In this document: in pieces, positions 1-7,870 of the stretch
Layout of the letters: the number at the start of each line of letters is the position of its first letter
Numbering within the stretch: position 1 is the stretch's first letter
Source: Alistipes communis
GTDB lineage: Bacteria; Bacteroidota; Bacteroidia; Bacteroidales; Rikenellaceae
Assembly: GCF_006542665.1 (NCBI RefSeq)
Contig: NZ_AP019735.1
Span: 2,666,001-2,730,000 of the forward strand
Direction: 5' to 3'
Length of the DNA stretch: 64,000 bases
Notes under the pieces: model-generated
Told to the model about the DNA's origin: nothing
Database searches by the model: none
Seen by the model: the letters and a program-made list of their open reading frames with translations, nothing else
Program-made: the position numbers and the translations under genes

Positions 1-30
1 GTCGTATTATCCGGTGAAAGAAAAGCAAAC

Positions 31-57
31 AAAAAAGCCACTGATCGCTCAGTGGCT
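31..57 (-). terminator. Intrinsic terminator after the tRNA-Pro pair
   Basis: Read on the minus strand, a perfect 9-bp stem (AGCCACTGA/TCAGTGGCT) with a 4-nt loop is followed directly by a run of Ts. It lies 16 nt beyond the 3' end of the first tRNA and should end the tRNA transcript. Confidence 0.85.
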
Positions 58-72
58 CTGAAAGGAAGTTTG

Positions 73-147
73 TCGGGATACCGAGATTCGAACTCGGGAC
101 CTCCAACTCCCGAAGCTGGCGCGCTAACCGGGCTGCGCTACATCCCG
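73..147 (-). tRNA. tRNA-Pro(CGG)
   Basis: The minus strand folds into a full cloverleaf. The acceptor CGGGATG pairs with TATCCCG (one G-T pair), followed by discriminator A, a D arm GCGC...GCGC, an anticodon arm CCAGC-TTCGGGA-GTTGG and a T arm with GTTCGAATC. The loop places CGG at positions 34-36, so it reads the proline codon CCG. CCA is not encoded. It is probably co-transcribed with the second tRNA-Pro. Confidence 0.93.
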
Positions 148-224
148 AAAACTTGTCGAACGGAGATCGTGCCGAAGCATCGAACGGGAACTCCGCCCGT
201 GAAAGAACTTCCTTTTTCTGATCG

Positions 225-299
225 TCGGGGTAACAAGATTCGAACTTGTGACCCCCTGCTCCCAAAGCAGGTGCGCTAACCGGACTGCGCCACACCCCG
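225..299 (-). tRNA. tRNA-Pro(TGG)
   Basis: The cloverleaf on the minus strand has acceptor CGGGGTG, anticodon arm CCTGC-TTTGGGA-GCAGG and T loop TTCGAAT. The anticodon is TGG, the wobble-reading proline tRNA. It is first in a two-tRNA transcript whose promoter lies just upstream (box at 339-346). Confidence 0.93.
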
Positions 300-338
300 A
301 GGTCGTTCGAAACCAATTTCCCAATCGATTTCGGTGTG

Positions 339-346
339 CAAAGATA
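339..346 (-). promoter_or_regulatory. Bacteroidetes-type promoter for the tRNA pair
   Basis: The minus strand carries TATCTTTG (TAnnTTTG -7 box) with a TTTG 19 nt upstream, which matches the -33/-7 layout of Bacteroidetes primary-sigma promoters. It starts about 30-40 nt before the first tRNA. Confidence 0.75.
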
Positions 347-483
347 CACGCTTTTTTGGTTATTACAAACTTTTCGGCAAGAAAAATCGTTCTCCCGGTC
401 GGATGCCGCCGCCGTGCGGTACGGAATCGCCTATCGTCGTCGGCTCCGTACTCCTGCCGGGCGAAGCCCCGCTCCGAGACCGT

Positions 484-1290
484 TCAACGCTGGAAGCGGA
501 TCGTGAAGCGGCGGATACGGCGCGTCACGAAGTCGGGCATGTAGAAGAACAGCGGTACGAACAGGCGGTTCCACCAGTCGGGGACGATGCAGCGGCGGCC
601 GCGCCACAGCGCGCGCAGCCCCCGCCGCGCACAGCTGTCGGGCGAAATCAGCACGCCCAGCCGCCGGCCGATATGCTGCCATTTGGGCGAGAGCCCGTAG
701 AGGTCGGTCGCCACGCCGGCGGGACACACGGCCGTCACGCGGACGCCTCGCTCGGCGACCTCTTTGGCGAAGGCTTTCGAGAAACAGCGCACGTAGGCCT
801 TGGTGGCGGTGTAGAGCGCCATGCCCGGGAAGGGCATCCAGACCGAGTAGGAGGACATGTTTAGGATGTATCCGCTGCCGCGCCGCGCCATGTCGGCCCC
901 GAAGGCGCGGCAGTTTTTCGAGAGCGTCAGGTCGTGCAGCAGGATCATCCGTTCGATCCGTTCGACGGGGGTGGCAAGGATGTCGAGATAGGAGAAGACG
1001 CCCGCGTTGTTGACGAGTACCTCCACCTCGGCGCCCAGCCGTGCGACGGCGGCGTACAGCTCCTCCGACGCCTCCATGCGCGCCATGTCCATGACAAGGG
1101 TATCAATCGTGACGCCGTGCGCCGCCGCCAACTCCTGCCGTGCGGTGTCGAGCGTGCCGCCGTCGCGGTCGACGAGAATCAGCCGGTAGCCCAGGGCCGC
1201 CAGCCGTTCGGCATAGCAGCGGCCGATGCCGTGGGCGGCGCCCGTCACGAGCGCCGTCTTCGAATCGGTTGCGATCGTGTGCTTTTTCAT
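484..1290 (-). CDS. Short-chain dehydrogenase/reductase, hydroxysteroid dehydrogenase candidate
   Basis: A 268-residue classical SDR. The nucleotide-binding motif TGAAHGIG is at residues 16-23, NNAG at 94-97, and the catalytic set is S147, Y160 and K164 (YTATK). Asp41 after the second strand suggests NAD(H) preference. The start is the ATG at 1290, because the longer open frame upstream only reads through the neighbouring gene. It follows an old-yellow-enzyme reductase with a 2-nt gap and is third in an operon led by a steroid 5-alpha-reductase-like gene. From that context a 3-beta-type hydroxysteroid dehydrogenase is the best guess. SDR substrate cannot be read from sequence, so any ketone/alcohol pair is possible. 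Confidence 0.85.
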   Translation of the reverse strand: MKKHTIATDSKTALVTGAAHGIGRCYAERLAALGYRLILVDRDGGTLDTARQELAAAHGVTIDTLVMDMARMEASEELYAAVARLGAEVEVLVNNAGVFSYLDILATPVERIERMILLHDLTLSKNCRAFGADMARRGSGYILNMSSYSVWMPFPGMALYTATKAYVRCFSKAFAKEVAERGVRVTAVCPAGVATDLYGLSPKWQHIGRRLGVLISPDSCARRGLRALWRGRRCIVPDWWNRLFVPLFFYMPDFVTRRIRRFTIRFQR

Positions 1291-1292
1291 CG

Positions 1293-2513
1293 TTACGGGA
1301 GTTTTGCCAGTTCTTCGCGGATCTTGCGCGGCAGGTCGGGGCAGTGTTTGCAGCACTGCATGTCGAGCGAATACATGCGGGCGATGCAGTAGTTGCGATG
1401 GTCGCACGCGCTGCGTGTCGAGCGGTCGCCCTCGCGCAGTTTGTCGACGAAAGCCGGATCGTTGACCAGCGCGCGGGCCATCTGCACCAGTTCGAACCCG
1501 CTGTCGAGCGCACGTTCGATTCCTTCGCGGCTCACCAGCCCGCCCACGTAGACCAGCGGCAGTTTCAGCTCGGCGCGGAACTTTTTGGCGTTTTCCAGGA
1601 AGAAGCACTCTTCGAAAGGGTATTGTTTAATCATATACCGTCCGAAGAGCCGCACGAAGATGCGCAGCCACCACTGCATGTAGTAACTCATCGTGTAGAG
1701 CGGAATGATGCCCCGCATGACGGCCATCGGCGCCTTGCTCACGAAACCCGACGAGAGGACGATGCCGTCGACGCCGTAGGTTTCGATCGCGCGGGCGATT
1801 TCGAGGCTTTCGGGGATTTCGATGCCGCCCTTGAAACCGTCCTCCATGTTGTGTTTCACCAGTACGGCCATGTTCCGGCGGGCGGCCGTTTCCATCACTT
1901 CGTCCAGACACATCCTGAGAAAGCGCATCCGGTTCGGGAGCGAGCCGCCGTACTCGTCGCGGCGGCGGTTGGTGTAGGGCGAGAGGAACTGCGAGATGAG
2001 GTAGCCGTGGCCTGCGTGTACTTCCACGCAGTCGAATCCCGCTTCGTACGCCGTATCCACCGCACGGCCGAAGTCGGCGGCCACCTGTCGGATTTCGTCG
2101 CGCCGCATGGCGCGCACGGGGGTGTAGGCATAGAGGTTGAAGCCCGACGATGCACCGATCGGAATCTGTCCGGCCGTGGTGTAGTGCGTCATGTTGCCGC
2201 AATGGCCGATCTGGATCGATGCGGCGGCTCCTTCGCGGTGGACGGCTTCGGTGATGTCGCGCAGTCCCGGGACGATTTCGGGTCGCAGCCACAGCTGTTT
2301 TTCGAATGACAGCCCGCTGCGACAGACGGCGGCGTAGGCCAGTGTGGTCATTCCCACGCCGCCGCGGGCGACGCTCACGTGGTAGTTTTTCAGTTGTTCG
2401 GTGGGGCCGTAGGCGCGGCCCATCGATTCGAATGCCGCCGAACGGATCGTGCGGTTGCGCAGCGTGACGGGACCTAATTTGTAGGGTGTGAACAACAGCG
2501 ACTCTTTTTTCAT
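1293..2513 (-). CDS. NADH:flavin oxidoreductase, old yellow enzyme / enoate-ketosteroid reductase type
   Basis: A 406-residue FMN TIM-barrel protein. It has the hallmark VEVHAGHGYLISQFLSP stretch followed by NRRRDEYGGSLPNR, as in 2,4-dienoyl-CoA reductase N-terminal domains and BaiCD/BaiH-type bile acid enoate reductases. The last ~50 residues hold five cysteines (ACDHRNYC and QCCKHC), possibly an Fe-S site, but the spacing is not the usual one. It lacks the second FAD/NAD module of full-length dienoyl-CoA reductases. It sits 4 nt after the 5-alpha-reductase gene and 2 nt before the SDR. The likely job is reduction of a C=C bond next to a 3-oxo group, for example the 5-beta counterpart of its neighbour. 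The substrate is inferred. Confidence 0.85.
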   Translation of the reverse strand: MKKESLLFTPYKLGPVTLRNRTIRSAAFESMGRAYGPTEQLKNYHVSVARGGVGMTTLAYAAVCRSGLSFEKQLWLRPEIVPGLRDITEAVHREGAAASIQIGHCGNMTHYTTAGQIPIGASSGFNLYAYTPVRAMRRDEIRQVAADFGRAVDTAYEAGFDCVEVHAGHGYLISQFLSPYTNRRRDEYGGSLPNRMRFLRMCLDEVMETAARRNMAVLVKHNMEDGFKGGIEIPESLEIARAIETYGVDGIVLSSGFVSKAPMAVMRGIIPLYTMSYYMQWWLRIFVRLFGRYMIKQYPFEECFFLENAKKFRAELKLPLVYVGGLVSREGIERALDSGFELVQMARALVNDPAFVDKLREGDRSTRSACDHRNYCIARMYSLDMQCCKHCPDLPRKIREELAKLP

Positions 2514-2517
2514 GGAA

Positions 2518-3279
2518 TCAATAGATGAAAGGAAGGATGCGTTTGCGGTGCAGCGAGGTGAACTCCTCGCCGAACTCCTGCTCGTAGCGTTTGTAGAGCG
2601 AGGCCGATCGCGGCGCCAGATTGGCGAACGTCCAGACGACGAATACCGCGCCGGCCCATGACCACGACGCGACGGCGAAACCGATCCATTCGAGCAGTTC
2701 GCCGAAGTAGTTGGCCGACGAGACATAGCGGAACATTCCGCCGTAGGGGATGTAGTGGCGCGTATCGCCCGGCCGGCGCAGGTGGCGGATGATGCGGTCG
2801 GAGCGGAGATTGATGACCATGCCGGCGATGAACAGCGCACCGCCGACCCAGATGTAGGGACGTGCGAACCAACCGTCGTAGTAGCCGGCGGGGGAGACGT
2901 AGAAGATCCAGCCGCCCTGCATCAGGGCGTTGAGCGTATTGAATACCATTCCCATCAGAACGATTCCCAGCGGCATCTGCGACCTCCCGCGGATCAGCAG
3001 CGGGAAGACGAAGGCCCGTTGCAGGTAGTGGCTCTGGAAGAGGATGAAAAGTGCCAGCGGTCCCGCTTCGAGTGCACGGTCGGAGCAGAGCCACAGGATG
3101 CACATGGCGATGAAGACGGGCGACTCCATCGCCATCCATCCGATACGGTTGGGGATGCCCGGCCCGAATTTTCGGTTGAAGAGGTAGCCGTATCCCGCTT
3201 CGACGAAATGGAGTGCGACGAACACCGCGAGTGCGAGTACGGTCATCGCCCAGAGGAAAAGAGAGAATGTTTCGTTCAT
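2518..3279 (-). CDS. Steroid 5-alpha-reductase family membrane protein
   Basis: A 253-residue polytopic membrane protein with about six hydrophobic segments. It ends with the family's C-terminal signature: a Tyr/Gly-rich stretch, then SANYFGELLEWIGFA (canonical NYFGE-EW), ANLAP, and a final H..Y...F region. This matches the 3-oxo-5-alpha-steroid 4-dehydrogenase domain (PF02544). It would use NADPH to reduce a delta-4 double bond of a 3-oxo steroid. Gut Odoribacteraceae and Parabacteroides carry 5AR, OYE-like and HSDH genes together that make iso-allo bile acids. The same trio here supports that role, which is an inference. The start is the ATG at 3279, placed only about 9 nt after a clear -7 box. 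Confidence 0.85.
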   Translation of the reverse strand: MNETFSLFLWAMTVLALAVFVALHFVEAGYGYLFNRKFGPGIPNRIGWMAMESPVFIAMCILWLCSDRALEAGPLALFILFQSHYLQRAFVFPLLIRGRSQMPLGIVLMGMVFNTLNALMQGGWIFYVSPAGYYDGWFARPYIWVGGALFIAGMVINLRSDRIIRHLRRPGDTRHYIPYGGMFRYVSSANYFGELLEWIGFAVASWSWAGAVFVVWTFANLAPRSASLYKRYEQEFGEEFTSLHRKRILPFIY

Positions 3280-3288
3280 AACGTTAGC

Positions 3289-3296
3289 CAAAGGTA
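3289..3296 (-). promoter_or_regulatory. -7 box of the steroid-reductase operon, near-leaderless
   Basis: The minus strand reads TACCTTTG, matching TAnnTTTG, and the ATG of the 5-alpha-reductase gene begins 9 nt after the box. Transcription should start within a few bases of the start codon, giving a leader of roughly 3-5 nt. Confidence 0.6.
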
Positions 3297-3310
3297 CGAA
3301 TAAGCCGGAT

Positions 3311-3560
3311 GCGAAGGCAGATTTATTTGCGTTTTTGCGGAGCGACCTATCTTCGGCGCAGTCAAAGATACGAAAAGTCGAGCGCAGAAGCAAACGCATG
3401 TTTGTTTCTGCCGAGACGGAGTATCTACGGCGCAGCCAAAGTACGAAAAGTCGAGCGCAGAAGCAAACGCATGTTTGTTTCTGCCGAGACGGAGTATCTA
3501 CGGTGCAAGCCAAAGTACGAAAAGTCGAGCGCAGAAGCAAACGCATGTTCGATTCTGTCG
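3311..3560 (-). repeat. Tandem ~73-bp promoter-like units with hairpins
   Basis: Two near-identical units and one diverged unit are spaced 73-74 bp apart (hairpins at 3384-3411, 3457-3484 and 3531-3558), with a further degenerate copy near 3311-3340. Each hairpin has arms of about 12 bp (gcagaagcaaac / gtttgtttctgc) around GCAT. Each is followed 13 bp away, in minus orientation, by CAAAGATA or CAAAGTA, that is, -7 boxes TATCTTTG or TACTTTG. The arm also supplies a TTTG 20 nt before the perfect box at 3363-3370. The array lies between the divergent steroid operon and gadB. Confidence 0.8.
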
Positions 3561-3692
3561 GGGCGAAGTGTTTAAGGTGCAGCCAAAGAGAGGTGTTTTC
3601 GGCGACGAGGTCCCTCCGGTCTTCGGAAATGGCCTCCGAGTGGCATAGTTTATGGATTTACGCACCTTGTAATTTTTAAACACATTACCGCT

Positions 3693-5108
3693 ATGAACAC
3701 GAAACAAGAGACACGGGCCAATGCTACGACGGCTGTCTTCGGATCGGAAAAGATGCTCACTCCCGCTCCGACGCAGAACATTCCGCAGCACAAAACCACA
3801 CCTGAGATCGCCTACCAAATGGTGAAGGACGAGACCTATCCCCAGACGCAGCCGCGTCTGAATCTGGCGACTTTCGTCACCACCTACATGGACGAATACG
3901 CTACGCGCCTGATGAACGAGGCGATCAACGTCAACTACATCGACGAGACCGAGTATCCGCGTGTGGCGGTGATGTGCGGACGGTGCATCAACATCATCGC
4001 CAACATGTGGAATTCGCCCGAAAAGGCCGAGTGGAAGACCGGCGCGCTGGGAATCGGCTCGTCGGAGGCTTGTATGCTGGGCGGCGTCGCGGCCTGGCTG
4101 CGCTGGCGTGCGAAACGCAAGGCCGAGGGCAAACCCTTCGACAAACCCAATCTGGTGATGAGCTCCGCCTTTCAGGTGGTCTGGGAGAAGTTCTGCCAGT
4201 TGTGGCAGATCGAGATGCGCACGGTGCCCCTCACGCTCGAAAAGCCGACGCTCGATCCGAAGGACGCTCTGGCGATGTGCGACGAGAACACCATTTGCAT
4301 CGTGCCGATCGCCGGCGTGACGTGGACGGGACTCAACGACGACATCGAGGCGCTCGACCACGAGCTGGACGCCTACAACAAGAAGACGGGATACGATATT
4401 CCGATCCACGTCGATGCGGCGTCGGGAGGTTTCATCCTGCCGTTCCTCAATCCGGAGGTGAAGTGGGACTTCCGCCTCAAATGGGTGTGGTCGATCTCCA
4501 CGTCGGGCCACAAGTACGGACTGGTCTATCCGGGCCTGGGCTGGGTCGTCTGGAAGGACAAGAAGTATCTGCCCGAAGAGATGTCGTTCAGCGTCAACTA
4601 TCTGGGTGCCAACATCACGCAGGTAGGGCTCAACTTCTCGCGTCCTGCGGCGCAGATTCTGGGTCAGTACTACAACTTCATCCGCCTGGGCTTCGACGGT
4701 TACAAGGAGGTGCAGCAGAATTCGATGGACGTAGCCTGCTACTGCCATGAACAGATCGGCAAGATGAAGTGTTTCGAAAATTATTCGAAGGAGCTGCAAA
4801 ATCCGCTCTTCATCTGGTACATGAATCCCGAGTACGACAAGACGGCTAAATGGACGCTCTACGATTTGCAGGCCGTACTCCAACAGAGCGGCTGGATGGT
4901 TCCCGCCTACACGATGCCGAAGAACATCGATTCGCTGGTCGTCATGCGCGTGGTCGTTCGTCAGGGAATGTCGCGCGATATGGCCGACATGCTGCTGAGC
5001 GACATCGGCAACGCCGTCGCCGGCTTCGAAAAGCTGAAATATCCCACGCAGTCGCGTCTGGATTACGAAGCCAAGGTCAAGCAGAAGGGGCGTGTCTTCA
5101 CGCACTGA
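3693..5108 (+). CDS. gadB: Glutamate decarboxylase
   Basis: A 471-residue PLP enzyme of decarboxylase group II, converting glutamate to GABA and CO2 with proton consumption, typically for acid resistance. The PLP-binding lysine is K274 in TSGHKYG. The upstream HVDAASGGF supplies the Asp that contacts the pyridine nitrogen, and the substrate loop GSSEACMLGG is also visible. The length equals that of Gad proteins. It stands alone with no adjacent GadC antiporter. The ~110-bp leader region is AT-rich, and a hairpin at 5184-5215 follows. Confidence 0.96.
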   Translation: MNTKQETRANATTAVFGSEKMLTPAPTQNIPQHKTTPEIAYQMVKDETYPQTQPRLNLATFVTTYMDEYATRLMNEAINVNYIDETEYPRVAVMCGRCINIIANMWNSPEKAEWKTGALGIGSSEACMLGGVAAWLRWRAKRKAEGKPFDKPNLVMSSAFQVVWEKFCQLWQIEMRTVPLTLEKPTLDPKDALAMCDENTICIVPIAGVTWTGLNDDIEALDHELDAYNKKTGYDIPIHVDAASGGFILPFLNPEVKWDFRLKWVWSISTSGHKYGLVYPGLGWVVWKDKKYLPEEMSFSVNYLGANITQVGLNFSRPAAQILGQYYNFIRLGFDGYKEVQQNSMDVACYCHEQIGKMKCFENYSKELQNPLFIWYMNPEYDKTAKWTLYDLQAVLQQSGWMVPAYTMPKNIDSLVVMRVVVRQGMSRDMADMLLSDIGNAVAGFEKLKYPTQSRLDYEAKVKQKGRVFTH

Positions 5109-5183
5109 TGCGCGGAATGTTCCGTTTTTCGGGACGAGCGTGCGATTTGAAAGGGAACCGCCCGATGGTTTCTGAAAAGGGCT

Positions 5184-5215
5184 CACCCCTGTCGGATTTT
5201 CCGGCAGGGGTGAAC
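5184..5215. terminator. Hairpin between gadB and the convergent lipoprotein gene
   Basis: The inverted repeat tcacccctg-tcgg / ccgg-caggggtga has a short AT loop and lies between two convergent genes. Neither side has a strong T run, so it may be a weak bidirectional terminator. Confidence 0.55.
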
Positions 5216-5243
5216 TTATAAATGGAGGTCGGGGATGCTCCGG

Positions 5244-7424
5244 TCAGCGGGCGCCTGTCAGGACGGGATGTCCCAGAGACGTATCGTACGTGTAGCCGAC
5301 CTGCACGAGTTGGGCCATCATCGAAGCGGCGATCGCGTCGTTCATCTCGGCGATTGCCGCTTCGAAACCGCTCTGATCGAGACTTGCGAAAGCCTTGCTG
5401 TCGGGCAGCGTCTCCGAGACGCCGTCTTGCGTCGACCCCCAGAACACGCCGTTGAGCAGAGCGGCCTCCGATGCGCCGGCCACGCCGCGGGCCGTGCCGC
5501 CGGAGAGCGAAAAGTCGGTTTCGACGAGGGCGTAGCAACCGTCCATATAGGCAGGGATTTCCATGACGACGGGGTAGATCATGGAGTAGCCTGAGAAGGT
5601 TCCGGCGATACCGCCTGCGTTGGCCGTGTAGTCCGTGCCGTTCTTGGGCTCGATCTCTACGCGGCCGTTGCAGAGGGCATAGCATCCGACGAGGAAGGCA
5701 TAGTTGCTTTCAGCCTGTGTCAGGCCTGTCACGCCGCCGAAATTGCTCCGGTCGGAGGCGATTTTCACGTGTGCGCTCTCCGTCCATTCGGCGTGGCAGC
5801 CGGCAGTCAGCATACCGCTTTTGCCGCATACACCGCCCACGTTGACGTTGGTCGTGCCGTCGGCGACATTCGAAGAGATTTCGATGTCGCCCGATAGGAG
5901 AGCGTCGCAAGCCGATGCCGTAGCGTTCGAAGCCGATCCGAAGACACCGCCGACATGTACGTCGGAATATTCGTCGCCCTGGGCGATCTTCACCGTTCCA
6001 CCCATTTCGGTCGAAACGAGCGAGACGGCGCATTCACCGACGCCGGAGAGCGATCCGACAGCGCCGCCGAAGCTGATGGTGCCGTTGCTCTCGATTGAGG
6101 CGTCGCCCGTAAATTTCGCGGTACAGTCGGTGATGGAACTTCCGGAATTGCCGCAGACGATGCCCGCGTTGCAAGTTGCTTCCCCGCCTTTCGGAACGAG
6201 CAGCGAGCCGCCGAAATCCGCCGTACAGCTTTCGATCGAGGCCTCGGCGGTCGAACCGACGATGCCGCCCGCTTGGGCATAGACGTAATAGCCTTCGGGG
6301 ACGGTGTTGAAGGCGGCTTCGAGAACTCCCGTACCGGTGAAGGTGCAGGCGGAGATGCGTCCGCCGTTCATGGATCCGGCGATGCCGCCGGTCATCGAGA
6401 TTTCGCCGCCCTCGGTTCTGATCGTGTGTGCCGCGTCGAGCGTCGTTTCGCAGAAGTCGATGTTTCCCGACTCGGCCATGCCGCAGATGCCGCCTGCGTC
6501 GGCCGTGCCCGTCGGGTCGTTGCCGCACGATGCCGATACCGAACCCGTGAAGGAGCAGTGTTCGATGGCTCCCGAACCCGGACGGGTGTTCATGGCGTCC
6601 TCGTAGGCGATGATATTGAAACCGACGATGCCGCCGGCGATCACATAGCTTTTGTCGGTGCAGGATGTCGTCGCGGAGACTGTGCCCGCGACGTGAAGAT
6701 TCCTGATCGTGCCGTCGTTCACTCCGAAGAGTCCGACGCTCGTGAAGGTCGTCGCACCCGTGTAAGCGACGTTTAGCTTGTTCACGGTGTGGCCGCCTCC
6801 GTCGAAAACGCCTTGGAATGCCTTCTCGGGATTCTCGTAGGGATACCGTCCGTCTTGCGGGCCGATACCGATCGGCGTCCAGTTTTCATAGCCGGAAAGA
6901 TCGAGATCGGCCGTCAGCAGGTAGTGGACGTCCGGTTCGAAATAGCCGGCCGTCTGTTCGTTGACGCATTGTGCCAGCAGGGCCAGTTGCGACGGCCGTG
7001 CGATTAAGTAGGGATCTTCTTCCGTGCCGCTGCCTCCGTCGAATTCGTCGGCGATCGTCTTGTCGAGGGTTTTGAACCGCTCCCATGCGCTCCATTCCGA
7101 ATCGAGGTAGTTGCCCGAAACGACCAGCGCGCGGATGCGTACCTCGTATTCGGTGTATGCTTCGAGTCCGGTCAACTCGTAACGGGTGTCTTCGACACGG
7201 GTGGAGAAGGCGTAGTCGTCGCTGCGGGCTTCCAGTTCATAGGCGGCAGCTTCGTCCACCCCCCCCCATTCGATCAGGAGCGATGTTTCGGAAGGGATTG
7301 CCGTAAGGGTTTGAGGGGCTTTCAGTTGCACGGAGGTATCGTCCTCTTTGCAAGATGCAGCCAAAAACAGCGCGGCGATCAGAATTATCCGATGCAACCG
7401 CAAAATGAGATGACTTTTCATCAT
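5244..7424 (-). CDS. Secreted lipoprotein with FN3 domain and GLUG-type repeats
   Basis: A 726-residue protein that starts with a lipoprotein signal peptide (hydrophobic stretch then LAASC, cysteine near residue 25). A fibronectin type III-like domain at about 35-120 contains WGGVDEAAAYELEAR and YEVRIRAL. Repeats of about 25-45 residues follow with GGI-G, GGV-G and AGGI-G cores, each followed by a conserved C or A position. These are the GLUG-type signature seen in bacterial surface adhesins and IgA-peptidase-like beta-helices. It is probably anchored in the outer membrane and faces outward. The ligand is unknown. MM at the start leaves 7424 or 7421 as alternatives. A weak -7 box (TATTTTCG) lies at 7458-7465. 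It is monocistronic. Confidence 0.8.
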   Translation of the reverse strand: MMKSHLILRLHRIILIAALFLAASCKEDDTSVQLKAPQTLTAIPSETSLLIEWGGVDEAAAYELEARSDDYAFSTRVEDTRYELTGLEAYTEYEVRIRALVVSGNYLDSEWSAWERFKTLDKTIADEFDGGSGTEEDPYLIARPSQLALLAQCVNEQTAGYFEPDVHYLLTADLDLSGYENWTPIGIGPQDGRYPYENPEKAFQGVFDGGGHTVNKLNVAYTGATTFTSVGLFGVNDGTIRNLHVAGTVSATTSCTDKSYVIAGGIVGFNIIAYEDAMNTRPGSGAIEHCSFTGSVSASCGNDPTGTADAGGICGMAESGNIDFCETTLDAAHTIRTEGGEISMTGGIAGSMNGGRISACTFTGTGVLEAAFNTVPEGYYVYAQAGGIVGSTAEASIESCTADFGGSLLVPKGGEATCNAGIVCGNSGSSITDCTAKFTGDASIESNGTISFGGAVGSLSGVGECAVSLVSTEMGGTVKIAQGDEYSDVHVGGVFGSASNATASACDALLSGDIEISSNVADGTTNVNVGGVCGKSGMLTAGCHAEWTESAHVKIASDRSNFGGVTGLTQAESNYAFLVGCYALCNGRVEIEPKNGTDYTANAGGIAGTFSGYSMIYPVVMEIPAYMDGCYALVETDFSLSGGTARGVAGASEAALLNGVFWGSTQDGVSETLPDSKAFASLDQSGFEAAIAEMNDAIAASMMAQLVQVGYTYDTSLGHPVLTGAR

Positions 7425-7465
7425 GAAAACTGAATTAAGTGGAATGAATATGATAAGCGAAAATA

Positions 7466-7821
7466 ACGATTTTTTCAGACATATTGATCATTCGCTTCGT
7501 TTTTCGCAGCCTCTTTTTTCCGGAAGAGGGTTGCGGAGGGGCTTCCGGAAGAGTACCGTTGTCGGCTGAGGAGGCGTCCGGTGGCGGCGGCGGTTTCGCA
7601 CCGGAAAGATGTCGTTTGCAGAGGATGGAGCGCGTCGACGAATCGGGGCGGCGGAGCGTGCATGCGGAGTCCGCCTGACGGAACGGAGTGTAAATTCATC
7701 CCTGGGGATCGATCGCGGCGGAATCGGATGTTCGGTTCGGGAGTGTCGGAATCGGCTGTCGTACGACGGAAATATGCGCCTCTTTTTCGAGTACGGCATT
7801 GGATCGTTTCCGGATTTTGCC
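7466..7821. other. Intergenic stretch without a convincing gene
   Basis: The region is GC-rich with short overlapping frames on both strands, none with a recognisable domain, signal peptide or start context. It separates the divergent lipoprotein and sirtuin genes. Confidence 0.6.
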
Positions 7822-7829
7822 TACCTTTA
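7822..7829 (+). promoter_or_regulatory. Possible -7 box for the sirtuin gene
   Basis: TACCTTTA differs from TAnnTTTG at the last base and lies 41 nt before the start codon. No good -33 element is evident. Confidence 0.35.
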
Positions 7830-7870
7830 TGGACGGAATGCGGCGGATGCCGCCGAATCGATCATTCGAG

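Noticed and set aside
3311..3560. CRISPR array
   Set aside because: Units repeat at 73-74 bp with the whole unit conserved, not just short repeats with unique spacers. No cas genes are present, and the units contain promoter boxes.
3498..5186. 562-codon minus-strand open frame across gadB
   Set aside because: It is antisense to a complete, motif-rich glutamate decarboxylase. The translation is His/Arg/Asp-rich with no domain, as expected for a GC-rich shadow frame.
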